29,181 nt of DNA from Anaerolineales bacterium UBA1429 (GCA_002329325.1 DCTX01000067.1:522-29702), one strand, 5' to 3'. Positions 1 to 7,844 are shown, counted from the stretch's first letter. Translations and numbers: made by a program. The notes: generated from the letters alone by a model not told the origin.

Positions 1-271
1 AGCCCTTGGGCAGGTCGGGATAGTGATAGTTCTTGCGGTCGAACTTGCTAAAGGGCGGGATGGTGCAATTGAGGGCCATGCCCGTGAGAACGGTGGCCTC
101 TACCGCCGCCTGGTTGATCACCGGCAGGACGCCGGGCATGCCCAGGCACACGGGACAAGTGTGGGTGTTGGGCGCCGCATGGGCGACGTCGGCCGAGCAG
201 CGGCAGAACATCTTGGAGGCGGTCAGGATCTGCGCGTGGACCTCGACGCCGATGATGGCCTCGTATTGCAT
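1..271 (-). CDS. gatB: GatB, Asp/Glu-tRNA amidotransferase subunit B (5' part, cut by window edge)
   Basis: Subunit B of the GatCAB amidotransferase, which binds misacylated Glu-tRNA(Gln) or Asp-tRNA(Asn) and amidates it with ammonia from GatA. Only the first 90 codons are in the window; the gene continues past its left end. Reading the minus strand from 271 gives a start MQYEAIIGVEVHAQ, the cysteine pairs CRC and CPVC that form the family zinc site, the signature CLGMPGVLPVIN, and FDRKNYHYPDLPKG, all typical of the GatB N-terminus. The ATG at 271 has an AGGAG ribosome binding site five bases upstream. A TATAAT box at 302-307 would give a leader of only about 25 nt. The gene is divergent from the mreB-like gene. 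The family call is firm; nothing can be said about the missing three quarters. Confidence 0.95.
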   Translation of the reverse strand, partial: MQYEAIIGVEVHAQILTASKMFCRCSADVAHAAPNTHTCPVCLGMPGVLPVINQAAVEATVLTGMALNCTIPPFSKFDRKNYHYPDLPKG

Positions 272-301
272 GGCTCTCCTTTACTCCCTCTGGTCAGGCA
301 C

Positions 302-307
302 ATTATA
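302..307 (-). promoter_or_regulatory. -10 box of the gatB promoter
   Basis: A perfect TATAAT on the minus strand, about 31 bases upstream of the gatB start codon. No good -35 hexamer lies 16-18 bases further upstream, so the call rests on the -10 box and its position. Confidence 0.5.
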
Positions 308-460
308 GTGCAAGGGGGCTCTGAGCCGAAACAGGGCTTTCGCCCTCACTCTCGCGGGCGTCACGCGCGATGGGTGCGTCCGAGCCCCTCGCTGGCTCGC
401 GGGGGAAGGGGGGTGACGACGGCTCCTCGTGCATCGCGCTGCATGGGCCTGACGGGGAAC

Positions 461-490
461 TTGGCGCGGGAGTTGATAACGTGCTATGAT
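461..490 (+). promoter_or_regulatory. Sigma-70-type promoter of the mreB-like gene
   Basis: TTGGCG (461-466), an 18-base spacer and TATGAT (485-490) lie just upstream of the mreB-like gene, predicting a leader of about 25 nt. The stretch between gatB and this promoter (308-460) is GC-rich and shows no other gene or strong repeat. Confidence 0.5.
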
Positions 491-523
491 ACGCCCACGA
501 GTTGATCCCAGGCAGGAGGGCGG

Positions 524-1525
524 ATGTTCGGCAAGCAAATCGGCATTGATCTCGGCACGGTGAACGTGATCGTCTATGTGCGCGGCAAAGGTATCGTGCT
601 CAACGAGCCCTCGGTGGTCGCCATCTCCCTGAGCGATAACCGGATCCTGGCGGTGGGCAACGAGGCGCGCGCCATGCTGGGGCGCACGCCAGAGACGATC
701 GAGGTCGCCCGCCCGATGCGCAGTGGCGTCATCGCCGACTTTCGCGTGACCGAGGCCATGCTCCGCTACTTTGTCGGCAAGCTCTGCAGCCGGTTCGAGC
801 GCCGCCCGGAGGTCATGCTGAGCGTGCCTGTGGGCGTCACCAGCGTCGAGAGCCGCGCCGTGCGCGATGCCGCCCTTCAGGCGGGCGCGCGGGTGGCCCA
901 TCTCTTGCCCGAGCCGCTGGCCGCCGCCATCGGCGCCGACATGCCCATCGGCACCCCCACCGGCAACATGATCGTCAATATCGGCGGCGGCGCCAGCGAG
1001 ACCGCCGTGATCTCGATGTTCGGCATCGTCGAATCGAGCTCTGTGCGGGTGGCCGGGAACATGTTCGATCAGGCCATCGCGACCTATGTGCGGCGCAAGT
1101 ACAACCTGCTGATCGGTGAGCTGACCGCCGAGCAGCTCAAGATCAGCATCGGGTCGGCGCTGCCTCTGGAGGAGCCTCTGACCATGGACGTGCGCGGGCG
1201 CGACGCCGTGGCGGGCCTGCCCCGCACCATCACCGTCACCTCCTCCGAGGTCACCGACGCCCTGACGGAGCCGCTGAGCGCCGTCTCCGCCACCGTCAGA
1301 TCGGTGCTGGAGAAGACGCCGCCGGAGCTGGCCTCCGATATCATCGATCGGGGCATGGTGATGACGGGTGGGGGAGCGCTGCTGCGCAACATGGATCGCT
1401 TCTTGACCCAGGAGACGGGTATCCCTTGCCATGTAGCGGAGAACGCCATGCTGTGCACGGCCCTCGGCTGCGGCGAGGCCCTCAAGCATCTGGCGATCCT
1501 GCGCCGGGCGCTCCAGCCGCTGTAG
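524..1525 (+). CDS. MreB/Mbl-like actin-fold protein with altered active-site motifs
   Basis: A 333-residue bacterial actin of MreB length. MreB forms membrane-associated ATP-dependent filaments that organise cell-wall synthesis. Phosphate-1 loop GIDLGTVN at residues 7-14, phosphate-2 loop VNIGGG at 151-156 and adenosine motif TGGGALLRN at 281-289 are all present. Three usually strict positions differ: the phosphate-2 aspartate is Asn152, the catalytic LIEEP motif reads LLPEP (127-131), and the C-terminal GGG reads GCG (315-317). AGGAGG nine bases before the ATG supports the start. It stands alone, with no mreC, mreD, pbp2 or rodA beside it, so it is probably a paralog rather than the main MreB of the cell. 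It ends at a palindromic terminator facing rex. Membership of the family is certain; ATPase activity is doubtful. Confidence 0.9.
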   Translation: MFGKQIGIDLGTVNVIVYVRGKGIVLNEPSVVAISLSDNRILAVGNEARAMLGRTPETIEVARPMRSGVIADFRVTEAMLRYFVGKLCSRFERRPEVMLSVPVGVTSVESRAVRDAALQAGARVAHLLPEPLAAAIGADMPIGTPTGNMIVNIGGGASETAVISMFGIVESSSVRVAGNMFDQAIATYVRRKYNLLIGELTAEQLKISIGSALPLEEPLTMDVRGRDAVAGLPRTITVTSSEVTDALTEPLSAVSATVRSVLEKTPPELASDIIDRGMVMTGGGALLRNMDRFLTQETGIPCHVAENAMLCTALGCGEALKHLAILRRALQPL

Positions 1526-1548
1526 ACGCGGCCTCGGCAGGTACAAAG

Positions 1549-1578
1549 ACAGGCCATGCCCCGCGGGGCATGGCCTGT
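1549..1578. terminator. 30-bp perfect palindrome between convergent genes
   Basis: A perfect palindrome with 14-base arms (acaggccatgcccc and its complement) around a GC centre. It lies between the stops of the mreB-like gene and rex, so it could end transcription from both sides. Short T-containing runs flank it (gttgtgttc on the right; minus-strand gtctttgt on the left). Confidence 0.75.
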
Positions 1579-1584
1579 TGTGTT

Positions 1585-2202
1585 CTACAGGTAGTAGGTC
1601 ATCGTCTGCAGAGTGGTGACCGGGTCGATATAGGCCACGTGCACGTCGTCGGGCACGGAGAGGGTGATGGGCGCATAGCACAGGATAGAGCCGACGCCGG
1701 CGGCGATCAACTGGTCCGCGACGGACTGGGCCGCGCGGGCGGGCACCGCCAGGATGGCGATCTCTACGTGGCGCTCCTTGACGGTCTGCGCCATGCATGA
1801 CATCGGCTGCACCACCAGGGTCCCGATGGCCTGCCCGATCTTGGCCTCGTCGTGGTCCAGCACGCCCTCGATGACAAAGTGCTGCTCCTCAAAGGCGCGA
1901 TAGTTGACCAGCGCGTGGCCCAGGGCGCCGGCGCCGACGATCAGGACGTGCCAATCCTGATCGAGCTGCAGGATGCGCTTGAGCTCGGACCGCAAGTAAT
2001 CCACCTCGTAGCCCAGCCGCTGCTTGCCAAAGGCACCAAAGTAGGAGAGGTCCTTGCGGATCTGGGCGGAGCTGACGCCGATCCAGCGCCCCAACTCGGT
2101 AGAGGAAACCACCTTCTGCCCGGTCTCGGCGATGTGGTTCAGCGTCTGCAGGTACAGCGGCAGGCGGCGCACGACGACATCAGGCACGTTGTAGCGTGGC
2201 AT
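1585..2202 (-). CDS. rex: Rex, NADH/NAD+-sensing transcriptional repressor
   Basis: A 205-residue Rex repressor. These dimers bind DNA when NADH is low and release it when the NADH/NAD+ ratio rises, controlling fermentation and respiration genes. The N-terminal winged helix carries the hallmark SSAQIRKDLSYFG (about residues 43-55); the Rossmann domain has VGAGALGHAL (GxGxxG). The start at 2202 is chosen over an in-frame ATG at 2223 because GGAGGAGG sits three bases before it; this gives the family's MPRYNVPD-like beginning. The start lies inside the last 23 bases of trmD, so translation is probably coupled. I saw no classical Rex operator (TTGTGAA-N6-TTCACAA) in the window. Identification is firm; its targets are unknown. 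Confidence 0.95.
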   Translation of the reverse strand: MPRYNVPDVVVRRLPLYLQTLNHIAETGQKVVSSTELGRWIGVSSAQIRKDLSYFGAFGKQRLGYEVDYLRSELKRILQLDQDWHVLIVGAGALGHALVNYRAFEEQHFVIEGVLDHDEAKIGQAIGTLVVQPMSCMAQTVKERHVEIAILAVPARAAQSVADQLIAAGVGSILCYAPITLSVPDDVHVAYIDPVTTLQTMTYYL

Positions 2203-3022
2203 CAGCCTCCTCCCCTCCACCATGTGCGCTCAGGCCGGCGTCCGGCGCCGATGAGTCGGTCTCTTCGCCCTCTCTCAGGGCTGCCAGGAAAGCGCGATCC
2301 TGAGGAGTCAGGTCGGCCTGGTCCAGCAGGTCGGGCCGTTGCCGCCAGGTGCGCTCCAGCGCCCGCTCGCGGCGCCAACGCGCCACCCGCGCGTGATCGC
2401 CGGAGAGGAGCACCTCCGGCACGCCCCGGCCGCGAAACTCGGGCGGCCGCGTGTAGTGGGGCCCCTCCAGGAGACCGTGGCTGAAGGAATCCTCCACGAT
2501 GGCGCGCATGTCGCCCAGCACGCCCGGCACCAGGCGCGTGACGGCCTCCACAATGGCCATCGCGGCGATCTCGCCGCCCGAGAGCACGAAATCGCCCAGG
2601 GAGACTTCGTGGGTGGCGAACAGGTCGCTGATGCGCTGATCGATGGCCTCGTAACGGCCGCAGATCAGCACGACCCTCTCCTCGCGCTCGAGCTCGCGGG
2701 CGAGCTGCTGATCAAAGCGACGGCCTGCCGGTGTGAGCAGGATCACCGGCGTCTCGGTGCGGCCGGTGGCCTTCTGGCGGGCCAGCAGCTCGGCATCCAG
2801 GATCGCTTCCAGGGCATTGGTGATGGGCTCGACCTTCATCACCATCCCGCCGCCGCCGCCATAGGGCGTATCGTCGGTGACCTTGTGCTTGCCCGGCGCA
2901 TAGTCGCGGATGTTGTGCACGTTGATCTCGACCAGGCCCGCCGCAATGGCGCGGCTGACGATGCTTTCTTCAAAGATGCTATCGAACAACCCTGGAAACA
3001 GGGTAAGGATATCGAAACGCAT
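2180..3022 (-). CDS. trmD: TrmD, tRNA (guanine37-N1)-methyltransferase
   Basis: The knotted SPOUT methyltransferase that makes m1G37 in tRNA with SAM, preventing +1 frameshifting. Visible motifs: MRFDILTLFPGLFD at the start, TPYGGGGGMVMK, ICGRYEAIDQRI, FVLSGGE, PGVLG and EDSFSHGLLEGPHYTRP, the last containing the catalytic aspartate (Asp169 of E. coli). At 280 residues it is longer than the usual 230-255, because of a polar tail beyond the TWRQRPDLL segment. The start at 3022 is preferred to one 60 bases upstream because it matches the family N-terminus and has GAGG in front. It overlaps rex by 23 bases. It is separated from rpsP-khpA-rimM, its usual partners, which lie more than 8 kb away on the other strand. 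Confidence 0.95.
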   Translation of the reverse strand: MRFDILTLFPGLFDSIFEESIVSRAIAAGLVEINVHNIRDYAPGKHKVTDDTPYGGGGGMVMKVEPITNALEAILDAELLARQKATGRTETPVILLTPAGRRFDQQLARELEREERVVLICGRYEAIDQRISDLFATHEVSLGDFVLSGGEIAAMAIVEAVTRLVPGVLGDMRAIVEDSFSHGLLEGPHYTRPPEFRGRGVPEVLLSGDHARVARWRRERALERTWRQRPDLLDQADLTPQDRAFLAALREGEETDSSAPDAGLSAHGGGEEADATLQRA

Positions 3023-3037
3023 GGCACCTCGCCCTCT

Positions 3038-3043
3038 ATTGTA
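3038..3043 (-). promoter_or_regulatory. -10 box upstream of trmD-rex
   Basis: TACAAT on the minus strand, 15 bases upstream of the trmD start, which would give a very short leader. No recognisable -35 hexamer accompanies it, so this is a weak call. Confidence 0.3.
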
Positions 3044-3159
3044 CCTGAAGCGCATTCTATCCGCGGCCAGCCCTGTGCGCAAATGATGCAGGCGCCTTTG
3101 GTCACGCCATGGGCTGCCCTCGGGACCGGGCCCTCTCTCGCGGCTCGGCGACGCGTCTT

Positions 3160-3189
3160 TTGATCCTCTGGCGGGGCGGATGCTATAAT
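3160..3189 (+). promoter_or_regulatory. Sigma-70-type promoter of the M23 peptidase gene
   Basis: TTGATC (3160-3165), an 18-base spacer and a perfect TATAAT (3184-3189), ending 23 bases before the peptidase start. Confidence 0.65.
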
Positions 3190-3212
3190 GCAGCCGAAAT
3201 CACGAAAGGGGA

Positions 3213-4280
3213 GTGGCTTTGCTGGGACAAGACAGGCACCCGAGTCTGGCGCCCCAGGTCTGGGTGGTGGCTGTCATCGCCCTGCTGGTGCTGGCGTTGG
3301 TCGCCCTGGCGTATGGCGATAGGGAGGGCGCCGGCGACAGCGCCATCCGCTCCTTTGTGGAGCGCGAGCTCGTTCGCCTGCAGAGCCGGGCGGCCGAGAC
3401 GGAGGCGCCCACGCCGGACGGGCAGGGCGAAGGCGCGGAGGCGCTAGCCACCCTTCCCGTGCCCACGGCCACCCCCGAGTGGCTGGCGCCGACTCCGCGC
3501 CCCACCGCCACGCGCCGTCCGCCCGACGCCGATCGGCGCGACCACTACTGGCTGCAGCGGCCCATCGCCCCGCCGGGCAACGCCCGGGTGGCGCGCTTTT
3601 ACCCCTATGGCTCGCGGCAGGATGGCTCCTATCCGATCCACCACGGCGTCGAGATGGTCAACCCGGCGGGCACGCCGGTACTGGCGCCGGCCTCGGGCGT
3701 CGTGGCCGTGGCAGGCGACGACGAAGCGCAGGTGTTCGGCGCGCGCCCGGGATTCTACGGGCAACTGGTGGTGCTCCAACTGGATCAGAGGTACCAGGGG
3801 ATGCCCGTGTACGTGCTGATGGGCCACCTATCCCAGGTGGATGTGGTCGTCGGGCAGCACGTGTCTGCGGGGCAGGTTTTGGGCCTGGTGGGCGAGACGG
3901 GCTATGCCGAGGGGCCACACCTGCACACCGAGGTGCGGCTGGCGCGCAACGACTATGCGGCCACCGTCAACCCCGAGCTGTGGTATCGGCCGCTGGAGGG
4001 GCTGGGCACCCTGGCGGGCGTGATCCTTACCAAGGAAGGCGAGCCGATAGACAGCGAGGCCAAGCTGGTGCTGCGCCGGGGCGGCCAGTACGTCTATGAA
4101 GCCTATACCTATCCGGCTCAGCAGGTGAACCCTGACCCGGAGTGGGGCGAGAACTTTTGCATCGGAGACCTGGAGCCCGGCGTCTGGACGGTAGAGGTCT
4201 TTTACGGCGGCGCGCTGCATACCCACGAGGTCGCCATTACGGCGGGCGAGACGACCTGGCTTGTGCTGAACGTGGACTAG
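3213..4280 (+). CDS. Membrane-anchored M23 (LytM-like) metallopeptidase with C-terminal beta domain
   Basis: An extracytoplasmic zinc peptidase of family M23, which cleaves peptide cross-links of cell wall or serves as a non-catalytic activator. Residues 16-34 form one membrane helix; residues 60-110 are a Pro/Thr-rich linker; the LytM domain spans about 120-260. Zinc site: His143 with Glu147 in HHGVE, where most members have HxxxD, then His205 in MGHLS and His236/His238 in GPHLHTE. About 90 residues follow as a beta-rich domain of unknown role. The start is GTG at 3213, or TTG at 3219, which is better spaced from AAAGGGGAG. Asp-to-Glu at the ligand position is conservative and may be a subfamily trait. 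The cell-wall role is inferred from the family. Confidence 0.88.
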   Translation: MALLGQDRHPSLAPQVWVVAVIALLVLALVALAYGDREGAGDSAIRSFVERELVRLQSRAAETEAPTPDGQGEGAEALATLPVPTATPEWLAPTPRPTATRRPPDADRRDHYWLQRPIAPPGNARVARFYPYGSRQDGSYPIHHGVEMVNPAGTPVLAPASGVVAVAGDDEAQVFGARPGFYGQLVVLQLDQRYQGMPVYVLMGHLSQVDVVVGQHVSAGQVLGLVGETGYAEGPHLHTEVRLARNDYAATVNPELWYRPLEGLGTLAGVILTKEGEPIDSEAKLVLRRGGQYVYEAYTYPAQQVNPDPEWGENFCIGDLEPGVWTVEVFYGGALHTHEVAITAGETTWLVLNVD

Positions 4281-4335
4281 TGGCCCGCCGCGCGAGGGAG
4301 AAGGGTGCCGAAGCAGGCAGATGAAGGAGAGAGCC

Positions 4336-4821
4336 ATGGAGTTCGATCTGGTAACGGTGGTCAAGCCGGAAGCGTGCAATGTGATCCTGGGGCAATCCCA
4401 TTTCATCAAGACGGTGGAAGACCTGCATGAGGCGCTGGTGGGCGCTGTGCCGGGCATCCGCTTTGGCTTGGCCTTCTGCGAGGCCTCGGGCCACTGCCTG
4501 ATCCGGTCCAGCGGCACCGACGAGGCCCTGGTAGCCCTGGCCGTCCAGAACGCCGAGGCCCTGGCCGCAGGGCATCTGTTCGTCATCGTGCTGGGGGAGG
4601 GCTATTACCCCGTCAACGTGCTCAAGGCGGTGCAGGCTACGCCCGAGGTCTGCCGCGTCTTTTGCGCGACGGCCAACCCGCTGCAGGTGGTGATCGCCCA
4701 GACGGAGCAGGGCCGGGGCGTCATGGGCGTCATCGACGGCTCGTCGCCCCAGGGCGTTGAGGGGCCCGAAGACATGCGCTGGCGCCACGATCTGTTGCGC
4801 ACCATCGGCTACAAGCTCTAG
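4336..4821 (+). CDS. Adenosine-specific kinase family protein (PF04008-like)
   Basis: A 161-residue protein matching the small family annotated as adenosine-specific kinase, for which adenosine/AMP binding has been described but whose physiological reaction is poorly known. Recognisable segments are CNVILGQSHFIKTVEDLHEA near the N-terminus, FCEASGHCLIRSSGTD in the middle, and CRVFCATANPLQVVIAQ followed by GVMGVIDG. The start at 4336 is preferred to an ATG at 4321 because AAGGAGAG lies four bases upstream and the protein then begins MEFDLVTV as in homologs. It follows the M23 peptidase after 55 bases on the same strand, so co-transcription is possible, with no obvious functional link. A hairpin follows. 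The family call is good; the substrate is not established by sequence. Confidence 0.85.
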   Translation: MEFDLVTVVKPEACNVILGQSHFIKTVEDLHEALVGAVPGIRFGLAFCEASGHCLIRSSGTDEALVALAVQNAEALAAGHLFVIVLGEGYYPVNVLKAVQATPEVCRVFCATANPLQVVIAQTEQGRGVMGVIDGSSPQGVEGPEDMRWRHDLLRTIGYKL

Positions 4822-4845
4822 CCGCGGCGCGCCCCGCGCAGAGAG

Positions 4846-4881
4846 AACCCGCCCGGTGACGCGTCGGTCGCCGGGCGGGTT
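4846..4881. terminator. GC-rich hairpin between convergent genes
   Basis: Eleven-base arms aacccgcccgg (4846-4856) and ccgggcgggtt (4871-4881), perfectly complementary, with a 14-base loop. It sits between the stop codons of the kinase-family gene and the M20 gene. The arms end in AA and TT, giving a weak T run on each strand. Confidence 0.7.
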
Positions 4882-4898
4882 GCTTGCGATGGGCTGGG

Positions 4899-6236
4899 CT
4901 AGGCCTCGGCCTCCGACTCTTGCCAGAGCACGTCGGCATCCACGCGCCGCATGAAGGCCAGGTACTCGGCTTTGGACATGGCGGGGGCAAAGCCGTCCAG
5001 GATGTCGCAGCCCCGGCGGGCCCCGTCGGCCAGCAGGTCCACCAGCGTCATGGCCGCCGCCTTGGCGGGGGTGATATAGGCGAGCTCGGGGTCACAGGGC
5101 AGATAGTCGTTGCCGTGGCCCGTGCCGCAGAAACCGGCGGCCTGGGCCTCGATGGCGGGCATGATGTGGCTGATATCGCCCATGTCGGTGGAGCCCGCCA
5201 TAGAGCTGGCATCCCACCAACCGTCCTCGCCCACGAGCTCCAGGGCGTTCTCGCGGTAGACCTGGCCGAAAGACCGGCACACCAGGCGAGGCAGATAGCC
5301 AGGCAGGGTGCGGATGCGAACCTGGGCGCCCAGGGCCAGCGCCCCCGCCCGCAGGCAACGATCCACCTTGGCGGCCGCCACCTCGATGGCCTCCACCGAG
5401 GCGCCGCGCACATAGGTCTCTAGCCGCACGTCGGCGGGGATCACGTTCACCAGCTCGCCGCCGCGGGTGATGATGGGGTGCACCCGGATGTGGTCCTCGT
5501 CGCGAAAGGTCTCGCGGATGGCGTCAATGGCCTGTAGGCCCAGGGTCGCCGCCTTGAGGGCGTTGATCCCCAGGTGAGGGCTGCCGCCCGCGTGGGCGGC
5601 GCGCCCCTGGTACGAGATCAGCTTGACCACGCACCCGTTGGACGGCCCGGCGACGCTCAGCTTGCCCGTCTCGCGGCTGGCCTGGTGGGTCATGAAGGCC
5701 ATGTCCACATCGTCAAAAGCCCCCAGGCGCACCAGCTCCGGCTTGCCGCCCAGGAACTCGATGCGTCCCTGCTCCTTGAGCTGCAGCCGATAGGCGACCT
5801 CGACGTACTCCTCCGAGGGGACGGCCATCAGCGCCACGCGGCCGCTCAGGTGGGGCAGGATGCCGCTCTCCACCAGTCCATAGGCCACGGCGATCATGTT
5901 GGCGATCTGGGCATTGTGACCGCAGGCGTGGGCCGCCCCCGTCTCGGGGTCGGCATCCGGATGGTCGCGCACCAGCACCGAATCCAGCTCGCCCATGTAG
6001 GCGATGGTGAGGCCGGGGGCGCCGCCCGTGGCCATGCCCTTGACCCCGGTGATGGCCAGCCCCGTCTCGTGGGGGATGCCCAACCCTGCCAGGTGCTCGC
6101 TCACCAGGCCAGCGGTGCGGTGCTCCTTGTAGCCCAGCTCGGGGTGCACGCGGATGTCCTCGGCCAGCGCCAGGATCGCGTCTCGCCGCGCATCAATGGC
6201 CTCGCAGACCCGACGCTTGAGAGTTGCTCGATCCAT
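4899..6236 (-). CDS. M20-family amidohydrolase (AbgB-like metallopeptidase)
   Basis: A 445-residue zinc amidohydrolase of the M20 peptidase clan, which hydrolyses amide bonds of N-acyl amino acids or small peptides. Metal-site motifs appear in the expected order: IRVHPELGYKE near the N-terminus, ACGHNAQ (the CGHN form typical of the AbgB/ACY1L2 branch), PSEEYVEV with the general-base glutamate, THQASRE, and GTGHGNDYLP near the C-terminus. The central lid domain contains AAHAGGSPHLGINAL. The start at 6236 is chosen because AGGAGG lies seven bases upstream; an in-frame GTG or ATG further up lacks this. It lies downstream of the GH1 gene, from which a hairpin partly separates it. The exact substrate cannot be read from the sequence. 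Confidence 0.9.
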   Translation of the reverse strand: MDRATLKRRVCEAIDARRDAILALAEDIRVHPELGYKEHRTAGLVSEHLAGLGIPHETGLAITGVKGMATGGAPGLTIAYMGELDSVLVRDHPDADPETGAAHACGHNAQIANMIAVAYGLVESGILPHLSGRVALMAVPSEEYVEVAYRLQLKEQGRIEFLGGKPELVRLGAFDDVDMAFMTHQASRETGKLSVAGPSNGCVVKLISYQGRAAHAGGSPHLGINALKAATLGLQAIDAIRETFRDEDHIRVHPIITRGGELVNVIPADVRLETYVRGASVEAIEVAAAKVDRCLRAGALALGAQVRIRTLPGYLPRLVCRSFGQVYRENALELVGEDGWWDASSMAGSTDMGDISHIMPAIEAQAAGFCGTGHGNDYLPCDPELAYITPAKAAAMTLVDLLADGARRGCDILDGFAPAMSKAEYLAFMRRVDADVLWQESEAEA

Positions 6237-6273
6237 GCCATGACCTCCTGTGTTGTCAGAGACGTGACCCAAC

Positions 6274-6316
6274 CCTGGGCCGGGCCTGACGGGGAGCCCG
6301 ATCGGCCTGGCCCAGG
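6274..6316 (-). terminator. Hairpin between GH1 and M20 genes
   Basis: Thirteen-base arms, cctgggccgggcc (6274-6286) and ggcctggcccagg (6304-6316), pair with one G-T wobble. It lies after the GH1 stop and before the M20 start on the minus strand, so it could reduce readthrough or mark an mRNA processing site. There is no T tract. Confidence 0.5.
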
Positions 6317-6342
6317 CGGAGCGTCACCAGCAATCGACCGAT

Positions 6343-7677
6343 TCAGGCCTCGACGGCGTTGGCCTCTGCCACCTGTCTGCAGAACAGGGCGCTATCCTTG
6401 GGGTAGCGACGCAGCGTGTCGAAATCCACATACACGATGCCAAAGCGCCGGCTGTACCCATAGGCCCACTCAAAGTTATCCAGCAGCGACCAGACGAAAT
6501 AGCCCTTGAGGGGCACCCCTTGGGTGATGGCCTGATGGGCGGCGGCAAAGTGGCTCCGCAGGTAGGCCGTGCGCTGGGCGTCGTGGACGCGGCCCTGGGG
6601 CGTCAACGTATCCTCATAGGCGCAACCGTTCTCGGTGACATAGATCTCGCCCGGATGGTAGTCCTGCTCGACGCGCACGAGCAGATCGGTCAGCCCTTGG
6701 GGAAAGACCTCCCAATCCATGGCGGTGTACTCGCCCTCAGGCTGTACCGTGGTGGCTCCCGTGGGATTCGCCTCGTCGGCCCGCACCACCGTGCGGGTGT
6801 AGTAGTTGATGCCCAAAAAGTCGATGGGCTGACGGATGGTCTCCATATCGCCCGGCGTGATCTTGGGCGTGAGGGGGCCAAGCAGCTCCCAGAGGTCCTG
6901 GGGGTAGCTACCCATGAAGACGGGGTCCAGGAACCAGCGGTTGGCAAACCCGTCATGGCGCTGCGCGGCCAAACGGTCGGCTTCGCTATCGCTGGCGGGA
7001 TAGACGGGGCTCAGGTTGAGGGTGATGCCCACGCGGGCCTCGGGGTTGCTGGCCCGCAGGATCGGCGTCGCCAGGCCGTGGGAGAGTAGCAGATGATGGG
7101 CCGTCCGGAGCGCCAGGCTGCCATCCTGCCAGCCAGGCGCGTGGGCGCCGAACCAGTAGCCCAGGAACGACGCTACCCAGGGCTCGTTGTGGGTGATCCA
7201 GTTGGTCACGCGATCGCCCAGCCGGTCGGCCACCACCTGGACATAGTCGGCAAAGCGATAGGCCACATCGCGGGCTGGCCAGCCGCCCATCCGGTGCAGC
7301 TCCCAGGGCAGGTCCCAGTGGTACAGCGTCACGTAGGGGGTGATGCCTTTGCCCAGGAGCTCGTCCACCAGACGATCGTAGAAGGAGAGACCCGGCTCAT
7401 TCACCTCGCCCACGCCGGACTTGAGCACCCGGGGCCAGGAGATGGAGAAGCGATAAGCCTGCATGCCCAGGTCGGCCATCAGGGCCACATCCTCGCGATA
7501 GTGGCCATAGTGGTCGCAGGCTAAGTCGCCCGTATCGCCCTCAAACACCTTGCCGGGCCACCGGCAAAAGTCGTCCCAGATGCACCAACCGCGCTCGTCG
7601 ACGCCGCCCTCGATCTGGAAGGAAGCGGTGGCGGTGCCCCACAAGAAGCCATCCGGGAAACGCAGGATCTCGGCCAT
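6343..7677 (-). CDS. Glycoside hydrolase family 1 beta-glycosidase
   Basis: A 444-residue GH1 retaining beta-glycosidase (beta-glucosidase/beta-galactosidase type), cutting terminal beta-linked sugars from oligosaccharides. It is full length with the (beta/alpha)8 landmarks: FPDGFLWGTATASFQIEG at the start, RFSISWPRV, the acid/base in THNEP (Glu165), INYYTRT, and the nucleophile in VTENG (Glu349), followed by VWSLLDNFEWAYGY. No signal peptide is visible, so it is probably cytoplasmic, acting on imported disaccharides. Start at 7677 rather than 7683: AAAGGAG is seven bases from the former but one base from the latter. A strong promoter (7714-7742) drives it. Which sugar it prefers is not readable from the sequence. 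Confidence 0.95.
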   Translation of the reverse strand: MAEILRFPDGFLWGTATASFQIEGGVDERGWCIWDDFCRWPGKVFEGDTGDLACDHYGHYREDVALMADLGMQAYRFSISWPRVLKSGVGEVNEPGLSFYDRLVDELLGKGITPYVTLYHWDLPWELHRMGGWPARDVAYRFADYVQVVADRLGDRVTNWITHNEPWVASFLGYWFGAHAPGWQDGSLALRTAHHLLLSHGLATPILRASNPEARVGITLNLSPVYPASDSEADRLAAQRHDGFANRWFLDPVFMGSYPQDLWELLGPLTPKITPGDMETIRQPIDFLGINYYTRTVVRADEANPTGATTVQPEGEYTAMDWEVFPQGLTDLLVRVEQDYHPGEIYVTENGCAYEDTLTPQGRVHDAQRTAYLRSHFAAAHQAITQGVPLKGYFVWSLLDNFEWAYGYSRRFGIVYVDFDTLRRYPKDSALFCRQVAEANAVEA

Positions 7678-7713
7678 GCTCATGCTCCTTTTCGTATGTC
7701 GGTTTGCCCGTTT

Positions 7714-7742
7714 ATCTTACGAAAGCCTCTGGCGCCAGTCAA
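7714..7742 (-). promoter_or_regulatory. Sigma-70-type promoter of the GH1 gene
   Basis: On the minus strand TTGACT (7742-7737), a 17-base spacer and TAAGAT (7719-7714), ending 37 bases upstream of the GH1 start. Confidence 0.65.
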
Positions 7743-7844
7743 CCGCTTCGCAGGGCGGGGCCGCGCGGGATGGGCCCCCAGGCGCGGCCACAAGGCTATT
7801 CTTGACCGCAAGCGACGGTTTTGCTTTCGCTGCTCCCGTGCACG

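Noticed and set aside
281..1798. A long open frame on the minus strand opposite the mreB-like gene and rex
   Set aside because: It lies antisense to two clearly conserved genes, has Arg/His/Gly-rich low-complexity composition and no ribosome binding site or family motif. Long antisense frames are expected at this GC content.
2203..2223. Longer start for rex at 2223
   Set aside because: It lacks a ribosome binding site, while the ATG at 2202 has GGAGGAGG in front and matches the family N-terminus.
1585..3022. A Rex operator near trmD-rex
   Set aside because: No TTGTGAA-N6-TTCACAA-like palindrome was found upstream of trmD or elsewhere in the gaps; the lineage may use a different operator.
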